Source of the DNA: Incurvaria masculella
Taxonomy: Eukaryota; Arthropoda; Insecta; Lepidoptera; Incurvariidae
NCBI GenBank assembly: GCA_946894095.1
Contig: OX335642.1
Coordinates: 3,793,021-3,857,020 of the forward strand
DNA: 64,000 bases
Direction: 5' to 3'
A model generated the notes under the pieces. The model saw nothing but the letters and a program-made list of their open reading frames with translations, was not told the origin of the DNA and ran no database searches. Each line of letters starts with the position of its first letter. Position 1 is the stretch's first letter. Made by a program: the position numbers and the translations under genes. This document shows positions 44,660 through 55,974 of this stretch, piece by piece.

Positions 44660-44844
44660 CTCATGTTACTACTAAAAGTACTTTTCTGTTACTACTATTT
44701 CGCTCAGCCTAAAACTAACGAAAAGTATCACTTTGTGACGTCACTTTGACATATTTTGTATGGACGAACAAAGTAAAGCACAGTGACGTCCCAAAGCACT
44801 ACTTTCGTTAGTGTTAGTTTCTGTTATGACTATTTATCTCAGCC
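44660..44844. mobile_element. PIF/Harbinger-like MITE, two joined copies
   Basis: 44675-44709 is the right terminus of one copy ('cttttctgttactactattt' to 'cgctcagcc'). Immediately after it begins a second copy lacking about its first 30 bases ('taaaactaacgaaaagtatc', TTTGTGACGTCAC, then 'gttatgactatttatctcag' plus CC at 44844). It looks like a deletion between tandem copies. Confidence 0.7.
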
Positions 44845-44912
44845 ATAGACTTTGCCTGTGCTTTGCCTACGGCGGTTTCTACCGCCTCTAGCTACAACAA
44901 TCCCGAAGTTAT

Positions 44913-44952
44913 CTTTCGGTTACACCATGTAAATAAGCAATGTAACCGAAAG
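44913..44952. repeat. 11-bp inverted repeat
   Basis: CTTTCGGTTAC (44913-44923) and GTAACCGAAAG (44942-44952), with 'aagtta' / 'agttaac' outside. Confidence 0.5.
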
Positions 44953-44959
44953 TTAACTA

Positions 44960-45750
44960 TTGGATTTCAGGTATCCGGAGGTGATGATATCAGGGTTTAG
45001 TCAACGTGTAACTTCCGCCTGTCAACCTTGACATTTGCAAGGGACTAAAATTGAAATCGACAGTAGGAAATTATATTTTGGGCTAAGTCAAGCATACGTA
45101 AAATCTATTGATTTCAACAGTTGTTTGTTCCACTCAATCAGCCGTTGGGACAATGAGGACCGGCGTTTAGATCTGAAGCCAGCATATTGTGATAACATTT
45201 TAATACTCCATATACACTTACTTATGCTATGGATGGTATGAGAAAAGTTAGCTCATTAAACAGTTGGTTTTGTATTGTCAAAGTAATATCTAACCACAAT
45301 GCCCATTTCTCTAATTTCCCATCAGCATCATTACCAACTAACGAAAGCGGACACACGCTCATTACCAAACTTTACCTTTGTGCTCTTCGACATGGTTTTA
45401 TTGTGCAATGTCAAGCGTTTTACAATTTTATTTTTCGCGTGTATTCTGTGTACAAGCACGTTATGGTTGTGTAATCTATATTGGAACTGCAAGCGTTTAG
45501 CGTATCTTATTATCACAGTGCATTATATTGTAAATGACTTAGCTTACCACAGATATATTTCGCGGTCATATTGGTCGTTGATATAAGTCAAGTGGTATAC
45601 AACACCCGCAGTAGTCTAAACTCGTTTTGTCAGTATTTTTTATTTTTATTTTTTTTATTAGGTTCACACACAGAGTGATATGCTATACGTGGTGAAAACA
45701 TAAATCTAAGTACATTGCATGCCGTAAGATGCGACTAGCTATAAGTCGAC
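44960..45750. other. No gene recognised
   Basis: AT-rich; open frames of 61-95 codons overlap on both strands between 45229 and 45586 with no domain. Confidence 0.5.
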
Positions 45751-45756
45751 CGTGGC

Positions 45757-45985
45757 TCGGATTCTACGTAAAACTGTAGGTCCTTCCTTGCTTACTAGGT
45801 AGTAGAGTTAATCCCGTCCGGTTTGTTACCATCGCCTTGAATTTCTCGTTCTTTCCAGACAGTTAAATGTTGCAGTGCAATATAGGGAAGGTTCTGGCGT
45901 GGCATCTAGTTTGAATGTGGTCTCTTTGGCCAATATGATGACAGTATGTGTGATATTATATGTATCCAGTTACATTAAGAAGCAT
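45757..45985 (+). repeat. SINE copy (plus orientation), head missing
   Basis: 'ctaggtagtagagttaatcc', 'ccggtttgttaccatcgcct', 'gcaatatagggaaggttctg' and the 3' end 'tatccagttacattaagaag'. Confidence 0.65.
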
Positions 45986-46435
45986 CCATTGCGTCGTATT
46001 TGCATACATTCATTAATTTATTAATGAGGGCCATGGCGGAGGCCTCGCCGCTAATGATCGGTAAACAATTAATTATGTTTAAACATATTGTTATTTCGAA
46101 ACGCCAAGAAAATGGCACAAGTACAGCCATACAGTACGCATCGCGCAATATTTGCTTAGAGCTTGTTTTATATTGTTTACCGCGCGTCGACTGTCGAACC
46201 GAAATGCTTATAACTCGTTTGCATATGCAGAAACTGTTTGCTGTTCAAATACATTATTTAAATGTGTCACTTCCTTGTATTTCCTCTGAATTGTATTCCG
46301 CTTACGCACGTTTGTCAAACGCTGTTCTTTTAGGTACATACCTACGTGCTTATGTGAAAAATATTGAAACGCCGAGATGGCTGTCTCCGATAGTGTCTCT
46401 TTCGGTCTGCAAAATTCATGTTTCTTTGTAGTTGG

Positions 46436-46620
46436 CACATGTCTTATCCCAAGAGACTACATGGGAACTAGGTGTCATGATCCTTTTTTGCAGCGCTACA
46501 TTGAACTTGATGGATACGCGACAATTTTAACTGCCGCTTCGACCATAGTTAATTATGGTTAGATGGGTACCAACCCAAGCGGGATTAACAAGGTCCGACA
46601 GTTGAAATGGAATTCGAACC
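46436..46620 (-). repeat. SINE copy (minus orientation), head missing
   Basis: 'acatgggaactaggtgtcat', 'cagcgctacattgaacttga', 'actgccgcttcgaccatagt' and 'gggtaccaacccaagcggga'. An open 143-codon frame just upstream (46000-46431) has no recognised domain. Confidence 0.65.
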
Positions 46621-46869
46621 AAAAAGGACAAACTCCCTAATACCGTTTTACGACATGGATGATGGTGTGCCCTCGTTGCCTGATATCATACACGAAATCA
46701 ATTGGAAAAGTTGTTTTCAAATGGTTAACAGTAGTGCTATCGAAAATTTACGTTACTCGCCAAGATATATAACGTCAAAATGTTCAGTCGGAAACAATAT
46801 TTCGGCTAAGCCAAGTGCAAGCAACGTCTTTGAATTTAAACATGACGTAGTAAGACCGCGCTGAAAATT

Positions 46870-47060
46870 CTCCTTCAGCCGGAAGATTCGGCGCGCGCGT
46901 CGTCTGCGGGCCGCGCCTTATCGCTGCCGGTTCGTTATCTTTTCGTACCGTCGGGCTATCGTCGCGCGACGAGTGGATTGCGTCGGTATCTCCGCCGATC
47001 GTCCGCGTTTAATTACGCGCGCGCACGGTCGACCGCCGCATGGCGAAAAAAATTAATAAC
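46870..47060. promoter_or_regulatory. CpG-rich patch
   Basis: Dense CG dinucleotides ('cggcgcgcgcgtcgtctgcg', 'ttaattacgcgcgcgcacgg') in AT-rich surroundings. No start codon with a long frame follows. It could be a promoter or an enhancer. Confidence 0.25.
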
Positions 47061-47209
47061 GGATTGTTTGCGCGGCTTCCGGCCGAACGTCTGGTTCTGA
47101 CGGCTCGCTTGTTTTGTTGTGATGTTTGTCTTGAATGTGCTGACTGGTGTAAAAATCCTGAGCTCGTGCCATCGCGTTCGTTTTCTCAAGAGCACAAAAT
47201 TCGTAGCAC

Positions 47210-47480
47210 AGCAGAGAAAAGGGATGGAGAAGTGGCATGTGGTCGTTATCGCGACTCCGTCGTATGGACAAAGTGTGCACACAATCGTATGAGAAGACGG
47301 CCGCGCGTCGTATGCCACATAATCCAAACATCGCCGCTGCGCGCGAATATGCTCCCGAAATGCATTTGTCAAGTCAGTTACATCTCCCAGAAGCCCTCCC
47401 AATTCATCTGCTACCATTTTTGCATGTGAAAATCGGAGACAGCGGGTCTCGTTCCTGTTTGATCCGAGATTAGGCCCTTA
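47210..47480 (+). repeat. Dispersed family X copy
   Basis: 'ggatggagaagtggcatgtg', 'ctccgtcgtatggacaaagt', 'gcacacaatcgtatgagaag', 'ccagaagccctcccaattca' and 'gaaaatcggagacagcgggt' follow the order seen at 38565-38810. Opposite-strand frames of 129-134 codons here are shadows. Confidence 0.65.
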
Positions 47481-47559
47481 AAATATATTTTGTAGCAAAG
47501 TTGAGCAAACCGACTTGAACTGATCGTTCAACGAAAATCGTTCAAATAAAACACGAATG

Positions 47560-47800
47560 CGTTCTCGACTCCTCGAAAGTCAATCGTTTCGGTCCGTAGA
47601 CGCGGTCAAGGCGCATGACTCGATTCGCCATCTCTCTCTGCCTGCTTGCAGCGGCTCCGTCGTGGGAAAGAGAGCCCACGTCGGCAGGGAAGGAGTGACA
47701 GTTCATTGAGTCGACTCTCCCTCCATATAGAGATGGCGCGAAGGTCGCTTCGGGCGCGGCGAGGCGGCAAGGTCGGAGCGTTTCGTCGCCATGTTCTAGC
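47560..47800. promoter_or_regulatory. GC-rich promoter-like patch
   Basis: GC-richer segment ('gcgcgaaggtcgcttcgggc') with CT-rich tracts. No coding frame follows. Direction unknown. Confidence 0.25.
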
Positions 47801-47804
47801 TTAA

Positions 47805-49205
47805 TCCTCTACGATTTGGCCCATATTAGGTGGAAAAGGGCGATATTAAAACGAAAACCCCGCAGGAAAAATAACTAAGGTCAAGGGACTAGATATACGG
47901 TTCAGGTCCGACGTTGCAGGTCAACAAACAACACTATAATGTAGGATGTGTTTTTAGCTGGCTGCTTCTTACTGTACCGAACAGAAAAGATGCAAAAAGG
48001 CAAAAAATAAACGGCAAATGGCGCTCAGGAGTACAGAATGACAATTCTATGTTCCGACTTTTGGCGTATTCGCTGACTCAAAAACGAGTTTGGTTTTTGA
48101 GCTTTTGCTGCTTTACCTGACCGAGGTGAAACACGAAACTGAAACAAAATCTCTCTAATGTCATAAAATCTACTACCACTAAGGGCCGAGTGCACGAAAG
48201 AACACAGCATCAACGTCAATAAATCATTAAACACGTCACTTTTTATTGACAGTGTGAAAAGGCAAAGTCAACTCCATGCGGTTCAATAAAAAGACGTGTT
48301 TGAACATTGATCAACTCAGCCGTCTCCTCCTGCAATCGGTCCAAGTGATTTTGAATTGATTTTTATAGATTAAAAATTAGCTAAGTTTTTAAAAATTTAG
48401 ACAGATATTGATGAGATTAGAAGAATTGTTGTTTGTGTAATATCAACGTGACGTGTCTGCACGCGATTCCTGATTCCATCCTGTAACGGAAATAACGGGA
48501 CACAGTTTCTGCTCGATCACAACTGTGGTCTCCTAAGGCGAGAACACCTTTGCTTTGCTCGCCAGATTAAAGCCGCGTCTGGTTAATTCGGTGGCCTATT
48601 TTCTTAACCGAGGGCGAAAATTGTCCAAACTAAACCCATGCTATGCGTGATTGGTCGATTTCATACTCGATTTCATAGCGCCGCCATTTTAGTCAACATC
48701 AGTCCGACGATGAACTGTTGAATCCACGAAATGACACGTCGAGCCTAATATTCCTTAGACGTAAAGTTGAATAATAATCAATCTATCTTCCGCAGATGGA
48801 GGTGTATGATTACTATACCTGGAGTCAGTGCTAGCGTCGCATCGCCATATTGACCGATATGGTGTGACTATTTTTCAACCGACCTAATTGTCCTAGGGTT
48901 GCGTGGCCGTTTCTCCTTCGTCTTTTTCTAACCACCATCGCCTCGGAAATCTCCGGCCATCGTTCGCTAGGTCAAGAAGCGTTGATTATCGCAAAGTTTG
49001 ATGAGGTGGGGGCCCCATTCACCGCTCCGGTGCGGCGAGTGAGACTGGCCCGCCCACGGTCGCGCCGAAGCTAGTCGCGGCCTCACAGTCGACATCATGA
49101 CACTTACTCATATCATTGATGCGAAATTGGTGTTGTCTGTGTGATAGGTCCTCTCGGTTTAACTTGTCGTGTCGAGCTAGATGGGGCAGAGAACTTGAAG
49201 TGTGG
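47805..49205. other. No gene recognised
   Basis: Mixed composition; a GC patch at 48995-49090 has overlapping stop-poor frames but no motif. Confidence 0.5.
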
Positions 49206-49210
49206 AAAAC

Positions 49211-49725
49211 GTTAGCGGCAGCTTAGCCACGTTTTAGTGCACTGACTGTACAACGCCGGCCAGTCAGTTCGCTTATGAATTCGCTCACTCCTCGGGCGTT
49301 ACCGTGGTAAAAAACTCACCAGGTGAAAAGCAAAAAAATATATAAAAATCTGACGTTTCGTTGCTTTTCCTACCATGCCAACTGATTCATTTCAGTTCAC
49401 TTATAACACGTCGTTTGACTGTTAGCATGGTAACGAAATGCACCTAAACGTCAGACTAAATCACTCTCTTGCCTGTTCACCTACTATTCACCCGGCGAGG
49501 TCATTAACCATGGTAACCCCCTGATGTTCTCGAGTTCCAACGTCAATTAAGGCATAGGAAGTCATTTAGTGCAAGGAAAGTTCGATGTTCCTTGCACTAT
49601 ATTTAAATTCGAATTCGTTAGCAAATCGACTGGCCAGCGTTACCGCCAGTGTATGTACTATCACTTAAACGTGCTACGCTGCCGCTATACGGAAGAGTTT
49701 TGGTCGCCACTCCGGTCCTCTTTTG
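49211..49725. mobile_element. Palindromic MITE carrying an inner MITE
   Basis: Outer arms: 'acgccggccagtcagttcgc' (about 49251-49270), and on the right 'cgactggccagcgttaccgc' and 'atacggaagagttttggtcg'; they match 37833-38117. Between them lies an inner element (about 49295-49520) with about 36-bp inverted ends: left 'ggcgttaccgtggtaaaaaa', right reverse-complemented 'ggggttaccatggttaatga'. The outer loop sequence ('catttagtgcaa') resumes after it. Confidence 0.7.
49295..49520. mobile_element. Inner MITE, about 226 bp
   Basis: Imperfect terminal inverted repeats GG(C/G)GTTACC(G/A)TGGT as described for the host element. The interior has 'ctgacgtttcgttgcttttc' and no coding frame. A decayed relative of its right half is at 32020-32100. 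No clear target duplication. Confidence 0.6.
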
Positions 49726-50144
49726 ACCACCGTTGGAGTGACATGCCAGTCCCGATTGAACATTGTTTCATAGGAAAGAGGGAGGTCACCGGCGTAAAAT
49801 ATTAGAAAACATGAAAGGGAATTTATGCAATTCTGCATCAATGAGGAGAGTTTATGTCATACCTTCTGCGCTCCTACTGAGTAGAATATTTGGCATCCAC
49901 TTCTTATTGGTGCAGAATTGATCGAATTCCATCATATTTCACGTCGGTTCAGCTCCTGGTGGGCAACAGAAAGTCAGTCACTTTCTCTTATGAAATCAAA
50001 CATCTGACCTCTTCCTGTCCTTTGTCTGTTCGGTTATAACTTAAGAATCACTTGTCCGATTTTGATGTTGTCTGTATCTACGTCTTGCTGGAACAAATAA
50101 TAGGAAAAGTATTGTATCGGAAAGTTTACGTCGCGTCTGCGACT

Positions 50145-50275
50145 TGTGGCATGTAACTTTCGTTGGGTTGGTGGTTTTAGAAATTTAGAGACAGCGGGTC
50201 TCAGTAGACGCGCAAGATGTTCACATCTCCATCCTTTTTTGATCCGAGAGCATTCTAGTTAGATACGGCGACGGA
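50145..50275 (+). repeat. Dispersed family X, 3' part
   Basis: 'acttgtggcatgtaactttc', 'gttgggttggtggttttaga' and 'gagacagcgggtctcagtag', then 'tttgatccgaga' as at 47455. Confidence 0.6.
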
Positions 50276-50814
50276 ATTTGACAATCCTACGGACTATTGG
50301 GGGCTTAAGAACCGGTCCTCGGAGGCTCGTAGGGCTGAGTCACATCCCCAATGAGTCACTCCCATCTTGTGGCTGTTCACCGGTGCCTTAGCGTTACATA
50401 TAATAGTTAAAAATAACGTGTACATGGACTTCTGCGACTGATGGACATTATAATGAGGTCCTGTAAAAACGGAAAAGTTTTCAAGTATTCTATTCCGTTC
50501 AAAATCGGCTTGGCCACCCCGAAAATGTATTGAGGTCCATCGGGTAAGTTATGAATAAAATCTGTTGCGTACACAAGTGTATGCTGCCTGTATGCAGCAG
50601 CACGCTAAAATTTCCAAAAGGTATCATTCTCCCTCCACTGCCTTCATTCAATTCAGTTATATCTATAAAAATGCTAGCGTCGGGGGCGTCCGACAGAAGC
50701 GAAGCTTCTTATGCATTTTTCGGTGATAGTAATTTTCTCTATACCTTTTAAGAGTTATGTGAAAAAAGTCTGTATTAAAAGTGAATTCCATGATATACTC
50801 GTCCACCCACGGAA

Positions 50815-51060
50815 TGGCTGGCGGTGCGCACCGCGGCGGTACGATTGCGGTGGTACCGCGACACGTGTTACGCGCCGCGTCGGCGTGTTACGTGTCGCGC
50901 GCGACGCGACGGATGCACCCACGCATACTTGCGCAAGCGCCGCTCCAGCGTACGCTCTGTGCTCTCCCACGCCACGCTCGGCTGGAGCGCTGGAGTGTGC
51001 AGGCCCCGTAGGCGGTCGCGGGACCGCGGCTGCGACACGTCGCCGTGTGCGCCGCATGCA
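50815..51060. promoter_or_regulatory. CpG-rich island
   Basis: Very CpG-rich ('gttacgtgtcgcgcgcgacg', 'gcgggaccgcggctgcgaca') and open in four frames at once, with no family motif in any peptide. Likely a promoter or untranslated exon. A MITE (51069) abuts its right edge. Confidence 0.35.
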
Positions 51061-51068
51061 TAAACTTA

Positions 51069-51210
51069 GGCTGCGATAAATAGTCGCAACTGAAACTAAG
51101 GCTAAACGAAAGTATTACTAACGATTGTCAAAAGTGACATTTTGTCCATAAAACATGTGTAAAAGTGACCTGTGAAGTACTCGTTTTAGTTACGACTCTT
51201 CACCTCAACC
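51069..51210. mobile_element. PIF/Harbinger-like MITE, 142 bp
   Basis: Left end GGCTGCGATAAATAGTCGCA; right end 'gttacgactcttcacctcaa' plus CC. TTA lies directly outside both ends (51066-51068 and 51211-51213). Same family as 21972, with a shorter interior and no TGACGTCA. Confidence 0.8.
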
Positions 51211-51213
51211 TTA

Positions 51214-52790
51214 GAATAAATCGAGCTCACAAAAAAATCTGATGGATCGTTCTTCTAGAAGAAAGTAGATACTAAAATTTCCTTTTTTACATCGATGCCA
51301 ACGATGGCTGACAAAGAATTTTAGCGAGGGTTGTAAATGTCGGCGTTGGAATGTAGCCTACACCGCTGCTGAATCATTGGATCACTTCTTATTTACCTGA
51401 TTTTTAATCAGGATTATAATGCCTTGTTATATCACAATTCGTCATAGAAAATACACTGTTGTAAGGATATTTTTTTCCTAATGGTTAACGAATAACAAAA
51501 TCAACGAATAATGATTTAAACCTAAAAATACGTGATACGCATATCAACCCGGGTACCTATAGCTTCTTACTCCGAATTTGCTGAGATTGCATTGCACACT
51601 CGCCTCGTGTCGCTTCTGGTATTGCGGTGCGATGCACGAAATATTTTCGTTTATGTTTCGCCCTACTTTGTGCCACCCCAGTGAATGATTGCATATGTGT
51701 TATATTGCATGGGTTACGTATTTTACGATTCGGATTTAGAAATATTACTTACGTCTATTTCTATACTACTAGCTGAGGCTCCCGGCTCCGCTCGGATCAA
51801 TTTCGTTTTGGACAATCAGCTGAGCGGAGCGTCAAGTCGGCGTCCGTCTTTGCTTAGCGTTATTTACGGCTTTTTTTATTTTTGCTCGTGTCGTTCCGTT
51901 GTGTAAATAACCTGTAATCTTCATTAAGAATTGGGCTATCAAATGCAAAACATATTTATTAAATACGATTAGTAGTAGTTATAGTGAGCGCGTTCCAGCA
52001 ACAAAAACGAACTCTTCAGCATTATTAGATTAGTTTTGAGACCATATTACCAATAGATAACCTAGTTAGACATGACATGTATACGTGATATGAAGATTTT
52101 CAATCGTCACTCCTTGTCTCTAGTTTAGTCCAGTATTTGTGTGACGTTGATACAGAATTAGCACCAATCCGTTAAAAGTATATGTCCCTCATTTGCGCAA
52201 CGGATTTGCTTCAATGTTTGAATCTTCGATCAGGAAGGCAGTTACTATGTGGGACCTACTGCCACTATCTTTTAGGAGGTAATTTTAACATCTCTCTTAC
52301 CAAAATTCATCGTTAAACTCCGTGGAATTCGTTCAGTCTGTTTGATTATTTTTATACATATATGAACCGTGTAAAGAGTTTGAAAAAATCCGTCATCCTA
52401 TATTCCGTTTTCCGCGTTTTATTTGGCAACCCTGTTTCGATTCCCGGCACCTCGGCCTCGACGGGTGGGAATCGTCATGCAATTTGCACTTTTGCTCTCG
52501 TTTCGAGCGCAAATTGGCTGCAGGGAACAATTTGACTGTGCAATTTGCAACCAATTGCCGAAGAACATAATAAACACGAAATATATATAATTACTACTAA
52601 TTAATTTACTACCTGGCTAACCTTGCCTAACTATTATTTTCCTAGAGTGTCATATTTTACTTTTACCGATAGATCAAATAACCGTCTTTTTATTATTTTT
52701 GAAAACTGTATTCTCGTAACCATTAAAACATATATTTATATATAAACGTTAATCAAAAGTTACTTCTTTCTTCTACCCCTAACCTTTTTT
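51214..52790. other. No gene recognised
   Basis: AT-rich. 'gctgaggctcccggctccgc' at 51773 is a lepidopteran-type repeat scrap (compare 13640). Nothing else is supported. Confidence 0.5.
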
Positions 52791-52796
52791 TTATGC

Positions 52797-53112
52797 AACC
52801 TGATTTGGATGGCACTACTAACTTTATGATATTAGCCCGATACACCACATTGAACTACACTGAACTGGATGGAAAATACGGACAATTTTTCATTGCCGCT
52901 TCGACCATCTTTTCATCCGATTTGATGGTACCAACGCGGGCGGACTTAAACCCTACGTAGGGGAAGGGGACTTACAGTTTAACATGGATTCCGAACCACA
53001 TGGAGCAGCTCGAATTCGTGACGAAATGCAAGTGATGCATGAACGGGGCGAGGATTTGAACCCAGACCTCTAATATAGAGTATAAGTCCCCGCGCCACTA
53101 GGCTACAAGCCG
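52797..53112 (-). repeat. Full-length tRNA-derived SINE with A and B boxes
   Basis: Read on the minus strand from 53112: A box TAGCCTAGTGG (53105-53095) and B box GGTTCAAATCC (53062-53052) form a tRNA-like Pol III head. The body follows: 'ttcgtcacgaattcgagctg', 'gaatccatgttaaactgtaa', 'ttggtaccatcaaatcggat' and 'gcggcaatgaaaaattgtcc'. The 3' end is near 52797. Best reference copy for the family in this window. Confidence 0.88.
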
Positions 53113-53119
53113 CTCGACT

Positions 53120-55050
53120 TGTATGTTACAAGTTCTTCTGTTCATAAACAACCGTTCACCTTCCGGGACCGGTAGGGTAGATATTAGGGTATACCTTAGA
53201 TTTAAAGGGTCCATCCGGTAATTTCACTGAACGACGGGCTTTGCTCATCTAATCACAGTCCAGTTGCGTAAACCAAAGCAAAAAATATGTCAGCGTATGA
53301 AGTTACACCGAGTTGCGGTCAACCAACTGGGTGTTATGATTGCGTTTAAGGGCCTGGTACTAGCCAAATCGCAAAGTTAGACGAGGCACCCCAAGTTAAC
53401 TAACTAAGTCTGACGATTATAAGTGTCATTCTTACAATATATGATTCCTTGTCTAGGAATCGAATTATTTTCGTTAATGTATGTTTCCTTTTTCTATACA
53501 AAATACATTGCGGAAACGGTGTCCATTTCCGAACTTATTTGACTAAATGTAGAAATCTAAAAGCAAATGGAATTTTTTGTTTATGCATATATGCTGTTTT
53601 TGCTTATATCTAGAAATCGAATTAATTTCAGATTTCTAATGAGAAAAATCAACTTTTTTATTTTTATTATTATTTAAATAAATGATGGAATAAAAAAATA
53701 TTAACAATCCATTATCAGTCTGGAGTTCTATTTGGATTTGCTGAAGCGTTTCACTACATATTATTACATTTGTTAAAAAGTGCATTTGTATGGCGCGAGT
53801 AGTTGGCTAGTCCTAGCGCCTTAATGTAAGCCGACATCGCTTGAGTAACACTCCCAATCTGATACATTGTGTCAAGTTTGATACGGATCTCTTGCACTTT
53901 GCCGCGAAGAGAAGTTGTAACCATATTTGTATGTGATTAGAGTTGTTGTTTGGATTCTAAATGGGGTTCTTGGAGAGGCGCTCAGGTGAGAGTGAGTGGC
54001 GAGATCGTATGTCCCTCTCGCGCCGGCCGTGAGTCACGCAGTGCTCCGGCTCCTCGGCTGCCTGTTGCGGTGCGCTCCAACCGATAGGGTTGTGCCAAAT
54101 TTAAATGTGTGAACCCTGAGATCAAAACTTAAAGTTTTCGAGAGCTACAAATGGCACCGATAATGCTATTCATGTTTCATGTAATTAACTATGTTTTGAA
54201 TTATCTCAAACTGCATTATGTTATGAGTTTGTTAAACTAAAATAAATTTAATAAGTTAATTAATCTATGATTGGTTTTCGTGCAAACTTATTTTTTATTT
54301 GGTTTAGATTTTAAAACTGTACGTATTAACGGACCAAACCAATTTTAACCATGTTTTACATTTACATCGCCAACTGTGAATAAGATGTTATTTTTTTTAT
54401 ATATTTCCCACAATGTAACACATATTATTTAGTGTAGTTTTGTTATGGAAGATTTTAATGTCGATGTGATATCACCAATATTGGAATAGTCTTTAATTTA
54501 CTTTTTATAATACCTTTCAAAAGTTACCACATTATTTTTTAATCATCACCCATTAAAACCTGTGAACATAAATGCGAAATAAAAAAACGTCGATGGCAAC
54601 CCTAGGCGAAGAGATTTTGCTTACCGCTTAAATTCTGTTGCAAAAAAAGTCGATTAAAAAACTGGTTCCCGTCGAGCGATTCGCGGATAGGCATAAAAAA
54701 AACAGAAAAAAAACTGTTCACGATACGAAAGAGCCGAGATTTCTTTGCCGTAGTGTTTGTACCAGTCAGCTGCACGAAATACTGAAAATTGCTGCATTTG
54801 CCTCCCGACATGATTTTATGTACAATATATGTTTTATGATGAGCATACTAATAGAAAGATGAATCTGAAACTATTTCTCGTAGAACACAAAATGGCTTCT
54901 TCGTTACGTTATCATGAATAAAATCTTACTATTTCATTTGCGATTACTTCGAAGTTCAAACTTCACTCTTGTTCAAGTTACGGCAAAGTTTGGCAAAGTT
55001 TCGAGACTTAAGCCAAACTATTTTAACTTTATTTACATATTCTAATATGA
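53120..55050. other. No gene recognised
   Basis: AT-rich, apart from a CpG patch at 53990-54080 ('tctcgcgccggccgtgagtc') that could be a small promoter. Frames at 54602-54862 on both strands have no domain. Confidence 0.5.
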
Positions 55051-55059
55051 CGTAATTAG

Positions 55060-55400
55060 TGCTATATAAAGGATCTAGAGGATCTGTTGGTTCTTATTTA
55101 GAAAAGGTCGACAGTAAATGGGTGCATTCCCTTCCTGTTTCGCGTTGGGCGATGGTAGAAAGGGGACGGACGGAGGGACAGTGTTATGCAGCTCCAACGA
55201 GCATTATCCATTACAGAGATAATAGAACACAGAGAGCGACCCTTACATCCCTCCGAATATGGAAGGGCCTCCAAATTCGGAGATACCTCGGGGTCGTCGA
55301 CGAGGCGCACGGCGCCACGCTGTATCGAGTCCAGGGAGCCAAGCAGGTGCTCAGCTGAGCCGCCCCATAGATGCGAACAATACTCCACGCAAGCCTAATC
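55060..55400 (-). pseudogene. CR1/Jockey-like non-LTR RT 3' fragment
   Basis: The minus strand reads VEYCSHLWGGSAEHLLGSLD and SIQRGAVRLVDDPEVS, the 'EYCSHLW.gs....ll..iQrRAvRlv.dP' block of Jockey/CR1-group reverse transcriptases. A frameshift follows; later come SPFYHRPTRNRKGMHPFTVD and a stop. The MHPFTVD block is shared with 18.5 kb (MHTFTVD). Frames on the plus strand here are shadows. It is 5'-truncated and dead. Confidence 0.85.
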
Positions 55401-55579
55401 TCCGACCGCTAGAGGAACAGTTTTTGGTCAGTCGTTTAATATTGAACCACCCTGTTGAGAACTCCGGCTTATTTTGAGGCGAGCTTGGCTTTATCTTCGA
55501 CGTCGCAGCGTCTGGTCGACACCGAGAATGCCTATGTGGTCGTCAAGGTTCGCTGACCGGTTCGAACCTCCACCAGCTG

Positions 55580-55720
55580 GGTCGATTCGTCACGAGCCCA
55601 GGTTCCGGCGGCGGCGGCGGAACGGTCACGCACCGCGCGCCGCCGCCGTAGCTCCGCGCTTGCCCAACTGCGGACCTCGCCCGCGAACGAACGCGGCGGC
55701 TGCTGCGGTCGCATCCTGAA
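55580..55720. promoter_or_regulatory. CpG-rich patch
   Basis: 'ttccggcggcggcggcggaa' and 'cgcgccgccgccgtagctcc' make a GC island running into the tandem array. No supported coding frame. Confidence 0.25.
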
Positions 55721-55970
55721 CTCCTGGGATACTTACTGCGATGGCTTGCTCCGATCGCATCCTAAATTCCTGCGAAACTTACTGCGGTGGCTTGCTCCGA
55801 TCGCATCCTAAACTCCTGGGAAACTAACTGCGGTGGCTTGCTCCGATCGCATCCTAAACTCCTGGGAAACTTACTGCGGTTGCTTGCTCCGATCGCATCC
55901 TAAATTCCTGGGAAACTTACTGCGGTGGCTTGCTCCGATCGCATCCTAAACTGCTGGGAAACTTACTGTG
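55711..55970 (+). repeat. 46-bp tandem array, 5.6 copies
   Basis: Units begin with gcatcct at 55711, 55757, 55803, 55849, 55895 and 55941. A unit reads 'gcatcctaaactcctgggaa', 'acttactgcggtggcttgct', 'ccgatc'. Copies differ at only a few positions. The period is not a multiple of three, so it is not a peptide repeat. Confidence 0.95.
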
Positions 55971-55974
55971 ATAG

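Noticed and set aside
46000..46431. 143-codon frame
   Set aside because: No domain and no splice context; composition is like the neighbouring non-coding AT-rich DNA.
50755..51079. Four overlapping frames at 50.8-51.1 kb
   Set aside because: All are products of stop-poor GC-rich DNA; no domain in any.
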